Shown here one piece after another: positions 33,479-48,639 of a stretch of 64,000 nt of DNA. Source of the DNA: Nymphaea colorata. Taxonomy: Eukaryota; Streptophyta; Magnoliopsida; Nymphaeales; Nymphaeaceae. A program made the position numbers and the translations under genes. The notes below the pieces were generated by a model that did no database searches, was not told where the DNA came from, and saw only the letters and a program-made list of their open reading frames with translations. Position 1 is the stretch's first letter. Each line of letters opens with the position of its first letter. The stretch covers positions 11,876,704-11,940,703 of the forward strand of contig NC_045139.1 in the NCBI RefSeq assembly GCF_008831285.2, in the 5' to 3' direction.

Positions 33479-33900
33479 GAACCCTGATCACTTTTCTGCC
33501 TTTTCGGCCTACAACAGTCCATCCATCCTCTGCGAGACCGAGTTCTGTGCCCCACCCCATGTAACATTGTAAGTAGGGTTACCCACAGTTCCACTCCTAG
33601 TGTTGGGGCACCCACTCGTATTACCGAGTGGAGTTCCTTTACCCATGCTTTTGGCTTTACCTGGCTGAACAACAGGTGGGGAGCTGCCCACATTAAAAGC
33701 AAAGCTCAGGGTGGGCAACATAGGGTCTTTGCGCTCTTTTGCATTGATGGGACTGGCAAACAAATTAAGGAGGGTGATGCAGGGAGCTAGTCTTTTATTT
33801 GGGATGAATCCTCTTTGTTCTGGCATTCAGGTCGGAGTTCATCTTGTCCACATCCCGCTCTCGACCCCATGCAGAGCTCGGCTGAACTCGACGCTCCCTT
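33479..33900 (-). other. GC-richer island with coding-like minus-strand frame
   Basis: Base composition rises sharply against the flanks, and a minus-strand frame stays open over 33509-33826 (for example SSPPVVQPGKAKSMGKGTP). It shows no domain I recognise. It may be a decayed retroelement or captured gene fragment. Confidence 0.3.
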
Positions 33901-35060
33901 GAATCCACTTCCAGTCTTACTCCTTACTCCTCCTTCCTTGGAGCTGTTTCTATCAATTTCATTTCTTTGTGCATGTGGGCAGTGGCATAGCTACATGTAG
34001 GCCACCATGCAGCTCTTTAAATTCCTTTATTTTTATACTGACAAATTTAATATCTACTTTATACATATATAAGTGCCCCTCCAGATATAAATGTTTGTAA
34101 ACAAGTTCCACTCCAGCTAACTTTTCTCGCTTTGCCATTGCATATGAAGTGCCTTCAGTGTCGCCATTGCCGTTTGTCTGCCATATCTGTTCATCGGGTG
34201 CATGCAGCTGCCTCTTTCTATTTTCGGGTGCTATTTGCACCTTCTCTCATAGGTTGTCCACACTTCAGCCCGCCCGTTCTCCTACAGGGATTCTCCTTCA
34301 CATACGCCGCTCCAATAGCTCTGGTCACCACCTCGAATGTGTGGCAGGGGTAGAGGCAATTTTTTTTTCCATGGAACACTAAATATATGGCTAACAAAAT
34401 TTCAATTGACTATAAAGTGATCCGAATCTGGTAAGACTACCCCACCTGCCTATGCCTCTAATGGGTAGTTGTTTTATAAAAACACTGGCTGGTCGGGTTG
34501 CTAGATCCATAGCTCCACCCTTTAATTAATGTCTATTTTATCTCATCACCGATGTGGCCGGGGATCATCATCAAGCCTCCGGCTAGGGTTTGTCGCATAA
34601 TATGGTTTGCTGTGTGGTCTTCGCTTAATAACAACATATTTGAGGGCTTGTACTAGTATGTGTTAATAATTGTTGACAGATTATAAATAATGTTGTAAAA
34701 GGCAAAAAAAGCAAGGCGAGGAGTTGAGCCTCTCGTGAGGCGAGGCATTGGTTGAAGCATAAGCTTCATTGCCAAATTTGCGAATTATACAAAGCAGTGC
34801 TGTAAATGTGTATCAGTCGCGTATGCACATCATATCATCAGGTAAAGATGCTAAGTGGAACACATGATATGTGTTAGGGCAAAATGCAACAAAATTCACA
34901 TGTAACAATCATTGTAACATTATTTTTTATAAGAAAACAATTAGAACGTCTTTTTTTTCACAAGAAGATGTCAATTTTGTGAGCTGCAAGTAATTTATTT
35001 ATCTTGTGCTATCTTCAAACCTAAAGGTCTCAAATTCCAACCAGAGACGAGCCAAGAGTA
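33901..35060. other. Intergenic stretch, no gene supported
   Basis: Short open frames near 34132-34382 on the plus strand have no motif or splice support. No repeat shared with the rest of the window was recognised. Confidence 0.35.
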
Positions 35061-35435
35061 AGGATGTCAATTGATCTTATTTGAATAAGAGATACTCTTA
35101 AGTATATTCATTTTTTCAGATATTCATATGTTTGGATTCAAATATAAATGAAGAAAAATCATATCTAAATCTAAATCCAAATCAAAAACCTGATTTGGCA
35201 ATACAAATTCGATCTGTATTTTTAAATTCACATCTGAATTCAAACCTGAATTTGGAATCGAATCTAGTCAATTTTCAAAATGTTAGGAATACGAAAGAAG
35301 ATATTTGTTTAAACCTAAGTTCCATCCGAATCCGATTCGATTTCTTAATCGGTTTTATTTATTCTTTTTACATATCTGATTTCTTTGGAATAGTTGAGTT
35401 GGATATCCCATCCAAATTGGATATATTGACATCCC
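35061..35435. mobile_element. 375-bp non-autonomous element with terminal inverted repeats
   Basis: Bounded by (a)ggatgtcaat at 35061 and its complement attgacatcc ending at 35434. The interior is AT-rich, with many aaatcc/attcg-type words, and codes for nothing convincing. Size and termini suggest a MITE. The superfamily and target-site duplication are not clear. Confidence 0.45.
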
Positions 35436-35679
35436 AACCAAAAGGAGGGAGCTTTATTTGGCAGGTATAGCGTTGTTTGTTTGGTGAACTGAGATGACAA
35501 AAAACTCATGATCTTAAGCTTAAATTTGATTCAACTTGATTATGCTTCGTGTCAAATAAATCATCAACATAAACTTCGTGTCATTTTTCTCTTTTCCTAT
35601 TTTTGATTCAACTTGATTATGCTTGATTTCATGACTTCTTTTTAGCGAAACAATTCAGTCTTGAAACTGTTTATCTTCA

Positions 35680-39060
<3,381 letters not shown>

Positions 39061-39999
39061 CAAAAAAAATAAATTTTCCTTTGAAACGAGAGAGACAAAG
39101 AGGGAGCGAGAAAGAGAGAGAGATAGAGCACACAAGAAATTACTTGGTTTGGTCAAACTCGACCTACATCCACGAAGTCTTGCCTTTCTCTTCAATTCTG
39201 AAAAGAAATCCTCTCTTACAACCACAGAAAATTTTAGAGAAGAAAGAATGCTAATAGAAATTTCAGGCTGGTTTATCAAGATCCAAAAAAAAAAATGGAT
39301 CTTGATTACAAATTTGAATTTCATTCCCTTTGAAATAGATTTTGTCATCTTCATGCGTTGAAGCATTAGTTGTTTTCCTGTTTTTCACATCAATTGTATT
39401 TCTTTGGCTTGAAATTCAAAATTTGATTTACGTTGTAAGTTGGCATGAACGTTGGATCGGCAACCTTATCTCTAACAGTATCTACTCATTTACTAGAAGA
39501 AACTCAATCAAGGATTTAACTGGAGAGATTTCCTTATCATTATCAACGTAATCTGTAAATGTCACAAACTTGAGAGGCCATTACAAGTCCATCAAACATA
39601 GCAGATTGAGTCGTCATCCCACGTTTGATATGAGTATTGCATGTGATTTTTGAAGGCTTGGTGTAGCCGCCAGCCAACGCTATAGCTCTGCTACTGGGCA
39701 GCACAAGATGCTCCCCCATCTTCCCCATAACACACAATCTGCCTTCTTAGACAAGGGTGACAGACAGATGGACTGATGTTAAAGTCCATGGATCTGAAAA
39801 TCCAACGTGTCAAGGTAATCAAATGCGTGTTGTCGGTTGGTAGTCTAGTGAGGAGCTGCTAACTGAGATTTAATTAGCTATTAATGGTTATAGATTAGAT
39901 GTTGAATGTAGAATGTTTAGCACCCCTGCGTATCTCTCTTCATTGAATGGTCACTAAGCATTGAAAAGGGAAGTATGCTTAACTTTCATGGTTGTTCGG
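39061..39999. other. Intergenic stretch, no gene supported
   Basis: Long open frames around 39016-39366 on both strands coincide with low-complexity GA-rich sequence (39089-39130) and show no domain. Confidence 0.35.
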
Positions 40000-40400
40000 A
40001 TTGATAAAAGTTGTGATCTAACACAACATGTCAGTGTCGGACTGCTTATAGCTTGAAACGTATATATATATATGTATATATATCTGATGCAAACTGCATT
40101 CCTTTAGTCCCCATCTGAATTCAAAACACCAACACCTACAGGATTCTGCGGCGAGGAATAGGAGTCAGAATGCCATAGAGATAAAGATAGAGATATCTTT
40201 TTACACTCAAAGAGGGAAGCAGAATCAAACATTTATTTCCATGGATATTAATTAGATCTTACTTAAAATATTGATCCAAATCTGACATGAGTCTAGCAGT
40301 TCACCAGAGGTGAAGCCAACCCCCAACTCCTCGGTTGTGGGGTTATTTTAGAATATGGGTTATTTTACTGTACACCCTTCAACTAGTGTATCATAGCCTC
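40000..40400. repeat. Duplicated block X (copy 2)
   Basis: Counterpart of 29455-29920, same orientation, with a short TA/TG expansion at 40059-40082. Confidence 0.85.
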
Positions 40401-40544
40401 ACAAAATCAGAAGTTAAACTCAAGTTAGTCTGCAGCTTATGACCACAGTCGGCCTAGCCTGACTGTCCAAAATCTAGGCCAGAACAGCCCAATTTGGATA
40501 AATACTAATGGAAAACAAATCCAATAGGCTTATTATGTAAAAAA

Positions 40545-40930
40545 AATTAAGATTGTATCCCTTGGAGTCTTATAGCAGCAGGAACACTCTACGAGTGTAT
40601 TATTATCTGTCCAAAAGATTAGGGCGAATTCATTGAACACTAGAATTGATGTTCACAAGACATTGATACTAGTATCTTGCTACCAAAACTTTTCTAATGC
40701 AACTAGCGAAAAGTTTCACCCCCTTCGGTACCTGATCAAGGTGAGGCCCATGCAAGAAGCGAGACATGCAGAACGCTGTCCAGTGCGTCCCAAAGACACT
40801 GTTTTTGTCGTTCTAGGGTTCCACACATGACCAATGGGGCAGAGGACATGTGTTTGGGGTTTTTATACCTGAGGCGAACCACAAAATCTCTCAGCACAGG
40901 CTGCTTTCCCAGCCCCCAGCACACCTACAA
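40545..40930. repeat. Duplicated block Y (copy 1)
   Basis: Positions 40755-40870 match 57950-58060 (gacatgc(a/g)gaac(g/a)ctgtccag, gacactgtttttgtc, ctagggttccacac). Positions 40545-40650 are related to the 188-bp repeat units at 57152-57533 (aagattgtatc, cactcta/tatgagtgt). The order of the two parts is the same in both places. Confidence 0.7.
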
Positions 40931-41100
40931 AGCCCTGAAGATGTGATTTAAATGATTGTTAAGTGGAAATCAACTCTTAATTGGTGGCAGGATGTCAGTG
41001 GCTGCAAGTATAATATAAAATTAATTTAACTAGCACACATTCTCGTTCATGCTTATTAGGTCGAACCTATTGTATTCGATCAACAGGCTTACAATATGCA

Positions 41101-41105
<5 letters not shown>

Positions 41106-41150
<45 letters not shown>
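41106..41150. repeat. (TA)n microsatellite
   Basis: About 22 uninterrupted TA units. Confidence 0.95.
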
Positions 41151-41151
<1 letters not shown>

Positions 41152-41374
41152 CTGATGAGAGCCATCCGTTTATTTGATCGGACCGCGGACCGCCCCAATA
41201 CCGCTTTTTTTTTTAAAAAAAAAATTCTCTTTCTCACCCTGACCCCTCCCTCCCTTCCTCAACTGTCTCTCTCTCTCTCTCCCACGATTATACCCATAGG
41301 GTGGCCGTCGGCAACATTCCCCAATGCCGGCTGGCTTACCGGTCCTCTGCATCCCAACGGAAAACGAGTGGGAT

Positions 41375-41470
41375 CCCTCTTTATTTTTATCCTCATAAAG
41401 CTAGGTGTTTGAGGCTCAGTTTAAATCCAACTATTAGTAAAACAAATGTATCAGTCATATGTCATTTTTC
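41375..41470. repeat. Duplicated block R (copy 1)
   Basis: It matches 60885-60965 (ctttatttttatcctcataa, agct(a/t)ggtgtttg, aaatccaact(a/g)ttag). Confidence 0.7.
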
Positions 41471-41762
41471 TTTTTTTTGGGGTCATATTTAGTCTCATCT
41501 CAATGCCTAAATTGAGTAATACATTAGATCCATATTTGTGTTTTACTAATAGATGGATTCAGTGTGAGCCCTAAACACCAAGCTTCATGAAGTTAACACC
41601 ACAAGAAAATTCATGAGGCAATAGGCCCATTCCATGCCCTGCCAACGTTCAAGTTCACAGTGAAGATCTACATAAATCCCGACTAGCTTCATCCAATAGG
41701 ATCTGTGGTGGAGGTAAACATCTGCACAACACTAGGGCAGAAAGTCAAAATCCTGAACAAAG

Positions 41763-41854
41763 TGGGTTAGCGAGCATCTCCTACTTTGGTGAGCGTAGTT
41801 TGACCCACTGGGTTAGCGAGCATCTCCTACTTTGGTGAGCGTAGTTTGACCCAC
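41763..41854. repeat. Exact 46-bp tandem duplication
   Basis: Two adjacent identical units starting tgggttagcgagcatctcct at 41763 and 41809. Complete identity implies a recent event. Confidence 0.95.
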
Positions 41855-42124
41855 TGCTCAAAAAAGTCGAAACCCCTACCCAACCCATCATCCCTTGGAA
41901 TATAGGGTCTGTGTTGATGTCTCGAGATGCTGCCCCACTGCGCTTCAACTTGTGCATCGATGTCCCGTTATTTGCAACACAAAAAGTTGGCCTATGGAAA
42001 ATCGAAATGAAATCTGGTCGCAAACCCCCTTGGGGATAGGCATCTCCTACTCGGCAAGGAGTTTTGCTAAGAAAGGAGTTTTGTTAGTTGGTTTACAAAC
42101 AACATGTGGGGTTTAATTACTTGC

Positions 42125-42292
42125 TACCAGGTTTCTCAATTTCAGGTTTACTCTTGGTAAATCATGTTCCTTATTATAAAGTTTTCTCATTTCGAGTTTT
42201 ATAATTATTATAAATGCTACCAGGTGTTCATTAATTATTATAAGATTTTTATTTCGGCTTCTTGCTCCATAATCATAAATACCTAAGACCCA

Positions 42293-42341
<49 letters not shown>

Positions 42342-43805
42342 GTCATCCCTTGATTGCAATAAGAGAAATGGGTGTGGTGGACAAGGGAACATGTAAGGCA
42401 CATAATTAATGGCCTCAGAGAGGTGGGCGTGACTCGTGAGGCAAGTTGACAGCAAACGGGACCTAGGGCTGGAGCTGGCCGGGGCCCGATTCACTGTGGG
42501 GCTCGGGCCCTGGCCAGGCCATTGAGGTCCAGGTCAGGGCCTGGCTCAATCCGACCTAAATTTAATAAAAAACATTTAAAGTGTACAAAGTTTTATATAT
42601 ATATATATATATATAGTCAAACCCTACCCTAGAAGTAGTCAGGCTAGCTAGAGGCCGTTTTTTATGCCCTAGGCCCAGCTTGACCTAGGTTGAGTAACCG
42701 AAAGACCATCTGATACTGGACCAGATGCCCACCCTTGCATAAGGTCATGAAGTTTTACAGTGATGGTGAGGGAAGTTGAAAGCAAGAGACTCATGAAGTT
42801 TTCCTGTAAGGCTGTAACTCTTCAACATCATTGTGTTGCTCTAATATATTGTAGTTCTTCCCTTATTAAATGGGATTGTACCTTAGCTTCATCTTGACCA
42901 CCAAATGTTGAGGTGCAAGGGCCACCAACTGATGAGGCGCAAGGGTCTTCTAGTTACTCAAAACGGTACCGAGTTCATCAAAATACATATGTTATGTGAG
43001 TTTCATGCATGATTCAGTATGGAGATATGTACATGGTGCATAGTGATATATGAAGAGTACAATATCAAGAAAGTGAATGGTGCTATTGGTTAACACTAAT
43101 TCTTTATGCATGTGTGTTAACTAAAAAGCTTGTATTACCATTTGTTTCAATCTATCTGACCTTCTGAGTTCGTACAGCGATAGTCGAAAGCGTTTTGGGG
43201 GCATTTGACAACTGTAATAGATTGTTATTGTCATATGAATGCATGAAACATTGTAATATAATATTTGATTAACTTTTTTTTTAATATTTAAGGCAGATTC
43301 ATGGGACGGTGACAAGGTAACTCTTCCCATTAGTGACAAGTTAACTATTTCCATTGTCAAACTGTTATGTGAGACATGAGAGTTATAAGTTATCAACCAA
43401 AGAGATGCTAAGTTCAAAAACAAAATGCCCATAATGGGTAGGTGATTAAAATTTCTAAAGCTTAAAAATGAATTTGGCCTCCCAATATAGTTTCGTTTCG
43501 CTTCAAAAGATATGATGCTTGGGACCCGAATATTGTATCCGAATCCCTGTATTAGAACCGAAATAGGAATCGGTCTTCACCCGATCCATTTGCAGCCTTA
43601 CAGAGAAAGAGGTCCAAGTGTTGGACAATTTGGTATACGTGGTCGATCCAGATCCGGAGAACTCCAAAGAGTTTCTCGCGTTCCCAACGCGGTCGCACTC
43701 AACCATATAGGGGTCAGTGTCACAGCCGGCTATTTTCATTTAAGAACATATTATTAGCCATTTTTAAAAGAGCGCCTTATGTTTTGATTTCATTTGACTC
43801 AATAT
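42125..43805. repeat. Duplicated block S (copy 2)
   Basis: Counterpart of 26725-28760, same orientation, also ending with the segment shared with 63300-63790. It contains a 43-base A tract (42296-42338), a GGCC-rich MITE-like segment (about 42465-42735) with an internal TA run, and a broken version of the open frame at 27239-27430. Confidence 0.85.
42296..42338. repeat. 43-base homopolymer A tract
   Basis: An uninterrupted run of A. The paralogous position near 26864 in block S copy 1 has no such run. The length could also reflect sequencing or assembly uncertainty. Confidence 0.9.
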
Positions 43806-44149
43806 TCATATAGCAAGCTGGAAGAAACATTCAAGATCGGGGTCGCCGGTTTGGTGAAGGAATCGAGGAGCGCATCTCGTGTATGCAGAGGCCATTCGGA
43901 TGGATCAGATTACCGAGGCCTTGGAAGATATCGTGCTCCTCAACTGCATCCTCTAGGTGAGAGTAGAGAAGTGGAAGGTTTTATTGTTGCAAAGGCCAAC
44001 AATGGGAAATGAAAGAGAGACTTTGATGGTGATGATATTCAGATGGTCTTCATATCCCGTTTCGTGCAAAATCAGATCGGCAAGGCCAATTCAAATGATG
44101 TGAAAATTCTTCATGAAGAACGTAGCACCAAGAGGCACCAAGCAGAAAT
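43806..44149 (+). other. Coding-like fragment of unknown origin
   Basis: Around 43870-43950 one frame reads YAEAIRMDQITEALEDIVLL before a stop, while the sequence just before reads better in another frame. This suggests a frameshifted exon remnant. A second open stretch (44043-44150) includes NDVKILHEERSTKRHQAEMA. I cannot assign a family. Confidence 0.3.
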
Positions 44150-44405
44150 GGCTGAGTTGAAATTATATCTCTTTTCATTACACGGTGATATATATACAAG
44201 AATGGTACAACGTCTCATTGCAACGGTACAAGGGAAAATTCTTAATGAGAGAGTGCTAAACAAGGAAGGAGAATAAAAAGAAACGTTGGAAAAAAAGAGA
44301 CACGTTGGAGTCTTGAACGTTGGAAAAATTAGTCGTTTGTAGTATGCGACTCTCTAACGTTCAAGACAAACCTAACTAATTTTACAATTAACTTTAACAC
44401 TCCCC

Positions 44406-44660
44406 TCAAACTGGCGTGTAAAGATTTGTGACACCCAGTTTGCATAAAAGATAATTAAAACCTTCTTTTCCAAGCGCCTTAGTAAATATATTGGCTATTT
44501 GACCCTTGCTTCGAATATAGCATGTTAATATTATCCCTTGAAGCAATTTCTCTCGTACAACATGACAGTCAAGTTCGATGTGTTTTGTCCGTTCATGAAA
44601 CACTGGAATCACAATAATGTGTAATGCAGTTTGATTGTCGCAGTATACTATTACTTGCAT
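44406..44660 (-). pseudogene. Copia A: RNase H remnant
   Basis: Minus-strand frame with [27 protein letters not shown] and [13 protein letters not shown], the conserved C-terminal RNase H stretch of copia polyproteins. It ends just before the polypurine tract. Confidence 0.85.
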
Positions 44661-44770
44661 TTTTTACTAAAATCCATGTCATATAATAGATACCTTAGCC
44701 ATGTAATCTCATATACTACATTAGCCATGGATCTATATTTTGCTTCTACGGATAATTTGGATACTGTGTT

Positions 44771-45784
44771 TTATTTCTTTGTCTTACAAGATATAGGCAC
44801 TGATCCAAGAAAAACACAATAACCGGTGACAGAACATCGTGTTTGTTGACACGTGGCCCAATCTAAATCGCAGAAAGCACTTAATTCCATATTATTTTCT
44901 TTGCTCATAAAAATGCCTTGACCAGGATGTTTTTTGAGGTAGTGAATGACGTAGAATGTAGCTTGTAGATGTAGTAGTTTGGGTTGTAGCATGAACCAGC
45001 TTAACACATGTACCGCATATTGTGTGTCTGACCGAGTAATGCTCAAATATATTAACCTCCCAACAATTTGGCAGTATTGCGTCGGATCCTTGATGAAGTC
45101 TTCATGCTCAATCTCTAAATTATGCTTTTGTTCCATAGGAGTATCAGCCAGTTTTGCTCCCAAAAGACCTCCTTCATAAATAATGTTAGTTGCATATTTT
45201 TGTTGAGAAATGTATATTCCTTTGGTTGAGCGGGCAATTTCAATTCCTAAAAAATATTTGGGTTTTTCCAAATCATTTATGTGAAATTTTTTGCATGAGA
45301 GAGTTTTGAAGTTGTCAACTGCTTTTTCTGTATTACCCGCAATAATAAATCATCGAAATATATTAGGATAGCGATAAAAAACTTTACCGCTTCTAAAGGT
45401 GAATAGTGTATGATCACTTTTGGATTGTGTGAACCTGTATTCTTAAAGAGAAGTTGAAAGCTTATAAAATCAATTTCCTGTGGATTGTTTCAACCCATAA
45501 AAAGATTTGTGCAATTTACATACATGGTTCTGCCCCTGTTTTGCAAATCCCTGTGGCATTTTCATGTATACTTCTTTATGTAAGTCTCTAGGCAAGAATG
45601 CATTATTAACATCCATTTGGCACTTGATCCAATCTTGATCAGCTGCAATAGTGAGAAAGGTGTGTATTGTTACCATATTTGCAACTAGTGCAAAAGTTTC
45701 CTTGTAATCCAGCCCCTCCCGTTGAGAGTATCCTTTAGCCACCAAACGAGTTTTATATTGTTCAATAGATTCATTCGATCTCAA
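44771..45784 (-). pseudogene. Copia A: reverse transcriptase remnant
   Basis: The N-terminal part (45784-45470) has ARLVAKGYSQREG-like and DVNNAF sequence plus KSFYGLKQS. The C-terminal part (45271-44771) has YFLGIEIARSTKGIYISQQK and TGYCVFLGS. Between them, around 45345, the catalytic box reads YFDD rather than YVDD and sits at a frameshift, so the enzyme is broken at its active site. Confidence 0.85.
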
Positions 45785-46191
45785 CTTGATTTTGTAGACT
45801 CATTTACTCCCAATTGGCTTCACTCCTTTTGGAAGCGTCGTAATTGTCCAAGTCTTTATTCTCTTGAAGTGCATGACTTTCGCAATCTACGACATCTTGT
45901 CATTCCTTGTACTGGGAAGCTTCTTCATAATTTTGAAGCTCAGATTTAGACATCGGAGAGGTGAGAAACACAAAATGTTTGTTAGAAAAACATTGAAACG
46001 AGATAAACTTGTTCAAGTCATACATTGTTCCTTGTTTGCGATTTGACATGAGAGGACTATTGGTTGAAGGTGAGGTGAAGATGGTACAAAAGTAGTCTTT
46101 CAACCATGTTGTGGACATTTTTACCCGAGCGGATCCCTAATAGGTCTGGAAGTCTGATTCAAATCAAGGTTAGAGTTTAGCTCGTCGGAAT

Positions 46192-47300
46192 CTAGGGATA
46201 CAATAGAGTCATCTTGTTGTCTATCGGATCCGGGAGTTGGATTTGGGTTAGATCAAAAGATGAGTTGGACTTGATGGGTATCGTAGATTTTTCTAGATGT
46301 TTTCTCTCAAGATTCAAAGGGTTTTCACTCTCTAAGTGGGTTGTGTCTAGGTCTAGTGGTGTGCTAGGGAACATTCTATTGGTTTTTTCTTGGTATTCAA
46401 CTTCATCTTGGTTGTAAGATATGGGTAAAACAACATTATTTTTGTCATTCTTTTTGTTTTGAAAATGGAAAATATGTTCATAAAACATGACGTCTGGACT
46501 AGAAAACACTATGTGAGTTTCTATGTCACACAACCTATATGTTTTTTGCCCATCAAGGTATCCAATAAATATGCATTTGGACGCTCGATGCTCGAATTTA
46601 TCTTTTTTGTGGCTAGTGTTAGTGGCGTAGCATAGTGACCCAAAAATTTTCAAGTGTTTAATATTGGGCTTCTTCTTAAACAATCTTTCTAAAGGGGTTT
46701 TTCCATCAAGTTTTGAAGAGGGAATAAGATTTATCAAATAGGCAGCCATTAAGATGCATTCCCCCCAAAACTGCATGGGAAGGTTTGATTCAAATCAAAG
46801 AGCCCTCACAACCTTGAGGAGGTGCCTATGTTTACGCTCTACTACACCATTTTGTTGTGGTGTAGCACGCAACTATAAATGCTGATAGGTAGTCCCCTGA
46901 TTTTGTAAAAATTCTTTCATTTCGAGTGAGAAAAACTCAGTCCCATTATCGAAATGTAAAGATTTAATTTGGCAATTAAATTGTGTTTTGATTAAGGCAA
47001 AAAAAATTTTGATGACGTGAAGCGCTTCAAACTTATGCCCTTTTAATCAAATCCATGTGGCACGTGAAAAATCATGTACAATACTAAAAAAGTAATAGGC
47101 ACCAGAAATAGTGGATTGGGTGTAAGGGCCCCAAATATCACAATGGATCAAATCAAAAGCATGGGTTGTAGAAATATCACTCAAATCAAATTTAAGTCGT
47201 GTCTATTTTGCACGATGGCACACATCACATATAATCATTATTCAAAAAATGACTTAAATCTGAATTTCTGTTCACTAATTTTAGACGAGAAGATGAAATA
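46192..47300 (-). pseudogene. Copia A: integrase remnant
   Basis: Minus strand. Around 47190-47110, LIHCDIWGP supplies the first catalytic Asp region. A decayed second Asp region (FR-stop-WD) is near 46940. The C-terminal part (46776-46192) is open, with MQFWGECILMAAYLINLIPS and KCIFIGYLDGQKTYRL. Several stops lie in the catalytic core. Confidence 0.8.
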
Positions 47301-47870
47301 AGACATAATCTCTTATGCCAAAGTTCATGCAATGAAAGAGAAAAATAAGTGTGAGCACGCATTGGTCCTTGCTGAAGAACATATAGACCGCCTTTCACCT
47401 CACCCCGATCAATCGTCATCTTCGATGCCAGGTCCTGGATAACATAATTACAAGAAAAAAATTTACAAAGCACTTTAGATTTCTAGTAAGTTCACTAACA
47501 GAAAGCAAATTTACTTTAAATGATGGTATGCATAACGCATTGTCCATTTCAAAAGACAACATAGATATCTTACCAATTTGATGTACTAGAAGAGTTCTCC
47601 CATTTGGTAATGTCACAGGTACATTGCATGGTTTTATAGCATATATGTTGACTGGCTCCCAAATCGATGAACCAAGTAAGATAATATAAATTAGTTGAAC
47701 CATTGTTACCTGTGTGAGCTATATTACCAGAAAAAATTGATGTTGGCCGGTTGATCCTTCACCAAAGATAGAAATCTGTAATATTGTTCAAGGGTGAAGG
47801 TTGGCGCAATGCTCTTAGTATCATGTCCTCCACTGTCTTGACCATAGACGTCATTAGAGAAGCTGGATTT
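47225..47870 (-). pseudogene. Copia A: gag C-terminus, protease and pre-integrase remnant
   Basis: Minus strand from about 47870: an end-of-gag segment with FTLEQYYRFLSLVKDQPANI; a protease/linker region (47703-47416) with LPNGRTLLVHQIG and KVNLLSVSELT; then the pre-integrase HELWHKRL motif (about 47340). The protease active-site DSG is not preserved (GSSIWEP at the expected site). Confidence 0.75.
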
Positions 47871-47904
47871 CAAATCTGGTTTGGTTTGTTTTTTACTGAC
47901 ATTG

Positions 47905-48245
47905 GCTGCAATATTTTGTTCAAAGTTTACTCTCTTGTTCCTATTTGTTCTTGTGGTGCCATGAAGGCATATTCAAATCAAATCCAACGAGAATGTGTTA
48001 TGTAATTTCTTATGGGTCTAAATGTCTCGTACAATTCAATTAGAGGACAGATTCTATTAATTGACCTTCTCCCAAATATAAATAAAGTCTACGCCATGGT
48101 ACTACAAGAGGAAAAACAACGGGAAGCACGTGTTTCAAGTTCTGCAAATGAAGGATCCGCTACCCTAGCTGTCATGAAAACCAACCAAGAAAAGAGGTTT
48201 TACCGAGAGAATGGTGCTGGTTTCCAACGAAGCATAGGAGGACGA
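47905..48245 (+). pseudogene. Copia gag N-terminal half in opposite orientation
   Basis: The plus strand reads CSCGAMKAYSNQIQRECVM, a stop, then FLMGLNVSYNSIRGQILL and NKVYAMVLQEEKQRE, the UBN2-type gag domain of plant copia elements. The rest of element A reads on the minus strand. The piece is flanked on the right by the 40-bp LTR end of element A and on the left by minus-strand gag C-terminus. Confidence 0.85.
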
Positions 48246-48369
48246 CAAACAACCCTAGCTAATTTTACAATTAATTTTAACAGATGATCAAGACCAAAAG
48301 AGGCTGGCTGGTAGCTGAAACTTTACACCTTCTTTTTGTGAATAATGTGCACTACAAAAGGTGGGTGGC

Positions 48370-48525
48370 TTTGAAGGGTGGAGCCAGAAATTTTTCATGG
48401 GAGGCCAAATTAAAGTTTTAAAATTTTGACAAAGACCAAAATATCATTTTTCAAAATTTTTATATTGGACAAGTGAAATTTTTAAAAATTTAAAAAATCT
48501 TTTTCAGGGACTGCAGGCCCCCTTG
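48370..48525. repeat. AT-rich repeat T (copy 1)
   Basis: It matches 60195-60355 (aattaaagtttt(a/t)aaattttgac, aaatatcattttt, acaagtgaa(a)ttttt, then ggccc-rich end). No function known. Confidence 0.6.
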
Positions 48526-48639
48526 GTTTGGCCCTAATGGAGCTCATTTTGCAACCGGATAGATTCTTTGCACCCCTTTTTCGTTATAAATACTTCTATT
48601 TTTTTTTCTCAATAAAGGCAGGGTCCTACCCCCATGCAG

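Larger units (their letters stand above)
44150..48282 (-). mobile_element. Ty1/copia retrotransposon A, defective, with inverted gag end
   Basis: The minus strand carries protease, integrase, reverse transcriptase and RNase H remnants in copia order from 47.8 down to 44.4 kb. The 3' end is well defined: a polypurine tract GAGGGGAG directly precedes an LTR starting TGTTAAAGTTAATTG (complement ends at 44399). The LTR's other end is uncertain, near 44150. The same LTR start recurs at 48240-48282, marking the element's other terminus. Only about 40 bp of that LTR are present there, and the neighbouring gag sequence runs on the opposite strand. Stops and frameshifts throughout show the element is dead. 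Confidence 0.85.

Noticed and set aside
33509-33826. 105-codon minus-strand frame considered as a real gene
   Set aside because: No recognisable domain, start context or neighbouring exon. Kept only as an unexplained GC-rich island.
35132-35470. 112-codon Asn/Leu-rich frame
   Set aside because: Low-complexity sequence inside the candidate MITE. Composition reflects repeated attcaaatc-type words, not a protein.
44043-44276. 77-codon plus-strand frame as part of copia A
   Set aside because: Wrong strand for copia A and no retroelement motif. The 3' portion is within the LTR.
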